From: a virus
Direction: 5' to 3' (one strand)
IMG/VR virus record: IMGVR_UViG_3300005577_000084
Coordinates: 1-24,000 of that record
DNA: 24,000 nt
Both the position numbers and the translations under genes were made by a program. Below the pieces are notes generated by a model. It did no database searches. It was not told where the DNA came from and was given only the letters and a program-made list of their open reading frames with translations. This document shows positions 22,301-24,000 of this stretch, piece by piece. How positions within the stretch are numbered: the first letter of the stretch is position 1; the number at the start of each line of letters is the position of its first letter.

Positions 22301-23588
22301 TTTCATTAAGATGGTGAAACTGGAACTTGGTGGTAAAGTTGATGGCATCACACAAGGTGCTCTCGACTATGCGAACAAAAACCATGTGTACAGTTCTGAT
22401 TTGTTTGAGAACAGTAATAGTACTCGACGTGGGTTTGGTTTTTATGGAAACAAAACTACACAGTTTGGTGCTCAGCAGGTTGAAAAGGTGACCCGACAAG
22501 GGGTGTTCTTAGCTATGACTGACCTACTCCACAAGAGTGGTGTTACTCCTAAGCAGGGACTTTATGAAGCCGCGCACAATTTGACAGATATTGCAATGAA
22601 CAATTACAATACTGCTGAGGCTCCTCTGGCTTACAATGCTTTGGGTGGGGCAGGGCGTATGTCTTACAACCTTATGTCTTACAAGCATAATGAACTGAGT
22701 CGTTTGGCCCTGTTTGCTCGTGAGCTTCCTAACAATGGAAGTGGGCGTGCTTTAGCAGCCAACCTCATGTCTCAAATTGCTTTTGCTGGCCTAATGGGCA
22801 CTATTGGATATACTGAAGCTGACTGGCTTACTCGCAAAATCAGTGAGAAGTTTGGGAAGCCTACGAGCTTGTCTAAAATCCTTCTGGAAAACCATGACAA
22901 GGTTGCAGACTATATGAAGTTTGGTATGTTCAATGGTGTAGGTTTGGACATGACGTCTCGTTTAGGGCTTGGTAGTGTGGCTCCTCAAGACTTAGCTTCG
23001 GCAGTTATGCCGGGTTTGTCTAGCATGGTGCAACAAGCTGGTGCCTATGGGGAAGCCATTAAAGACCCTTCAGAGTACAATCTGAAGAATGCTGTACGAG
23101 AAACTGCTCCAATTTCTATGGCTGGTCCCATTGATCGGGCATGGTTCTCTGGGAAAAGCCCTTCGGGAACTGAACTTTCTATGAATCGAAACAGAGTGAC
23201 AATGAATGCAGAACGCAATGATACTGACAAGCTGTGGAAGTCTGTAGGAGGTACTGGTGTCAATGAAGCTCGCCAGAAAAAGCTAGACTGGGAAAATCGG
23301 CAGACAGATCAGTTCTACACTGAGAAGCGTAAAGATGCTGTCTTGGACATGAAGAAGGCTATGTTTACTAACAATACAAACATTCCTCTATCTCAAAACA
23401 AGGACTTTCAGAAAGCTGTTAAACAGTATGTGAAGAACCAAGGGGACGTTTCCAACTTTGGTGACATGGTTGAGAGGATGGGTATGGACTTAAATCTAAC
23501 CCAAGATCAACTAAACAAACTGAAGAATGCTGGGAGCACTTCCATTACCAATCTCCATCGCTTGCTTCGTGCAACAGAAAGGGAATAA
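19365..23588 (+). CDS. Giant internal virion protein with GNAT-like domain
   Basis: A 1407-residue protein, the largest here, in the size range of the large internal proteins of T7/SP6-type phages. Order: three PW(D/E)xF repeats (5-9, 20-24, 30-34); a hydrophobic Gly/Ala segment (72-91); a Gln/Glu-rich helical part (about 200-300); a GNAT acetyltransferase-like part (about 385-490) with VDIVKVDPLFQGQKVGAALY, Q442-x-x-G445-x-A447 fitting the acetyl-CoA loop, and TTQDAWNVWKSRYP after it; then a long helical region with some hydrophobic stretches (near 1133-1150). I see no lytic transglycosylase or protease motif. AAGGA precedes ATG 19365. The stop overlaps the lysozyme start (TAATG). Large polyvalent-type phage proteins that combine injected and enzymatic domains are known, and this may be one. 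Confidence 0.75.
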   Translation: MSDMPWDDFASASSNNDAAPWEEFKSGEAPWEAFAPQQEEAPYSNEHLRTKYVEPEGLGKKALGVAEAGGTLASGFLAPLAGVLGGGMAALNNVTAGRPANFRDTAESIANALTYQPRTETGQNIMEALEPALIGMQALGPTGYHVPAYVPPAIGMARGKVAALRAGEIPTGEVKLIPKDRANEVPAPKEMLTQQAEMFPETLANPEGQASPYNAGTVGTTEPLRFRQSQQRELQLDNPETLQVTREGVAIPESQAEPALQARERQQDALMKEMDAQLEAQKQADLLAAEQANLFEPYTNSHRAYDQLGNERRPLTFEEYKATVENLSKEETTRYQTPEDLRAGYEQYKDSLKQDGLFDSSSHVYDTPPSAKQIAAAEKPSAIKAVASRGIDIVDGENGIQAVKNGKVIGRLEPNITPEQAKMIGEPASVDIVKVDPLFQGQKVGAALYERFFEKYDGNIVPSGKTTQDAWNVWKSRYPDKVDEFVRAEAARINSGAPMEQVLSNVTDKKIAQLISDAVSEAMKAPTVSNWEARRRAGKKQGGFILMPGKNRDQRTIREKLPEIFPETLSPEEWLAKNQAAADTKPLLNPFTKGGLYQALKTGNPLIKRVTERFREATQTSQAMIRDIIHDSMAPAWRSLSKAEFIKVADLLQDASKKEANIDLASMKQAGFSDKAIQVVRQHQDMMKQMEGPLGETAAANGLGPVHMRVAYAAAMAEGDFRKLVYSGDKVIGVLGSNTRRGLAKQVEKYQELHPDVKIGEERYFGGSKGRSGTSEGFQQMLEFLSQNDPEIKKFVQYANDLVTNRDYMNVKKHTLEKKGVFGMQGDRPFETAYQNARDFADSQIRYAENVIKWSEMTKALEDTKKVMGGVDMPNAKAYLEQYIDGALGKNPSAVGKAVDSLTAEIGKSLGIGTTLGSRFLSGVKAVTNAKLLGLNPMFIATNILQPFKVMPEMMSFLKARGMDKGFDFGTGYAALGEAFIKMVKLELGGKVDGITQGALDYANKNHVYSSDLFENSNSTRRGFGFYGNKTTQFGAQQVEKVTRQGVFLAMTDLLHKSGVTPKQGLYEAAHNLTDIAMNNYNTAEAPLAYNALGGAGRMSYNLMSYKHNELSRLALFARELPNNGSGRALAANLMSQIAFAGLMGTIGYTEADWLTRKISEKFGKPTSLSKILLENHDKVADYMKFGMFNGVGLDMTSRLGLGSVAPQDLASAVMPGLSSMVQQAGAYGEAIKDPSEYNLKNAVRETAPISMAGPIDRAWFSGKSPSGTELSMNRNRVTMNAERNDTDKLWKSVGGTGVNEARQKKLDWENRQTDQFYTEKRKDAVLDMKKAMFTNNTNIPLSQNKDFQKAVKQYVKNQGDVSNFGDMVERMGMDLNLTQDQLNKLKNAGSTSITNLHRLLRATERE

Positions 23589-24000
23589 TGAGAACATCAT
23601 TAGCAGGCCGTGAGGCCATTACCCTCAGAGAGGGAGAAGAGTTAGAAGCCTACCAAGATGGAGGTGGTGTCTGGACCATTGGTGTTGGGCACACACGAGG
23701 GGTTTACAAAGGACAGAAAATTACACAAGCACAAAGCCAGAAATTTTTACAAGAAGATTTGGCTCTTGCTGAAAATGCTGTAAACCTTTTTGTCATTGTA
23801 CCTCTAAACCAAAACATGTTTGATGCCTTGGTAAGCTTGGTGTTTAACATTGGTGTTGGGGCCTTCCAGAAGTCTACCCTTGTAAAACTCCTGAATATGG
23901 GACTGTACAAGGATGCAGCCAATGAGTTTCCTCGTTGGAACAAAGACAATGGAAAGGTTGTGGATGGACTCACCAATCGACGTCTCAGTGAACAAAAACA
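23588..24000 (+). CDS. GH24 lysozyme / endolysin (partial, runs off window)
   Basis: The first 137 residues of a T4/P22-type lysozyme that cuts peptidoglycan. The catalytic pattern matches the family spacing: Glu15 in LREGEELEAYQD, Asp24, then Thr30 in VWTIGVGHT, equivalent to Glu11, Asp20 and Thr26 of T4 lysozyme. Later family blocks are VPLNQNMFDALVSLVFNIG, then STLVKLLN and the GLTNRRLSEQK region near the usual C-terminus, so little is missing. No signal or SAR anchor is seen at the N-terminus, so it should stay in the cytoplasm until a holin opens the membrane. ATG 23588 overlaps the stop of the giant gene, and the nearest lysis partners lie at 12666-13516. Confidence 0.92.
   Translation, partial: MRTSLAGREAITLREGEELEAYQDGGGVWTIGVGHTRGVYKGQKITQAQSQKFLQEDLALAENAVNLFVIVPLNQNMFDALVSLVFNIGVGAFQKSTLVKLLNMGLYKDAANEFPRWNKDNGKVVDGLTNRRLSEQK

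Noticed and set aside
1-24000. CRISPR array, insertion sequence, integrase, toxin-antitoxin or defence genes
   Set aside because: I looked for evenly spaced repeats, transposase motifs and known defence motifs on both strands and saw none.
1-24000. T7- or SP6-type phage RNA polymerase promoters
   Set aside because: No repeated 18-23 base conserved sequence occurs in the few intergenic gaps.

Overview
The window reads as the late (packaging, head, tail and lysis) arm of a short-tailed, double-stranded DNA bacteriophage, or the same region of a prophage. From position 995 onward every convincing gene lies on the + strand. The genes are tightly packed with frequent start/stop overlaps (ATGA, TAATG), good Shine-Dalgarno sites and almost no spacer DNA. 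The tail genes resemble P22 gp4 and gp10 and the portal has a P22-like helical C-terminus. The virion appears to carry a set of large internal (ejection) proteins. A two-component spanin (inner-membrane Rz and lipoprotein Rz1) implies a Gram-negative host. I cannot name the host from the sequence.

Layout. (1) 1-994 is non-coding: a GGCC-rich patch near 400-520, an AT-rich tract with a row of perfect inverted repeats (about 540-875) and a sigma70-like promoter candidate at 686-714. (2) 995-4344 is the packaging block: a small basic protein, small terminase, an HExxH putative metallopeptidase, an HNH endonuclease, an unknown protein and large terminase. (3) 4359-9725 is head assembly: portal, a small unknown, a GroES-like co-chaperonin, scaffold, two small conserved proteins (one a likely decoration protein) and the major capsid protein. 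(4) 9725-11589 holds small virion-type proteins and two endonuclease VII-like HNH genes, with a strong intrinsic terminator at 10537-10562. (5) 11582-13516 holds a glycine-rich fibre/adhesin, a holin-like membrane protein and the Rz/Rz1 pair. (6) 13518-15993 holds the gp4-like adaptor, the gp10-like tail hub and a small protein. (7) 16002-23588 holds four consecutive candidate ejection proteins, the last 1407 residues long with an embedded GNAT-like acetyltransferase segment. (8) A GH24 lysozyme starts at 23588 and runs off the window.

How they work together: the terminase pair feeds DNA through the portal into a head built from scaffold and capsid protein, with folding probably helped by the phage GroES. 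gp4/gp10 close the head and form the tail, the internal proteins are carried for injection, and holin, lysozyme and spanins release progeny. No obvious new defence or mobile system is present. The parts least explained by known phage biology are the structured leader at 540-878, stem-loops that pair a stop codon region with the next ribosome binding site (18189-18227 and, more weakly, 8116-8169), the GNAT-like segment in the giant virion protein, and the HExxH gene overlapping small terminase.
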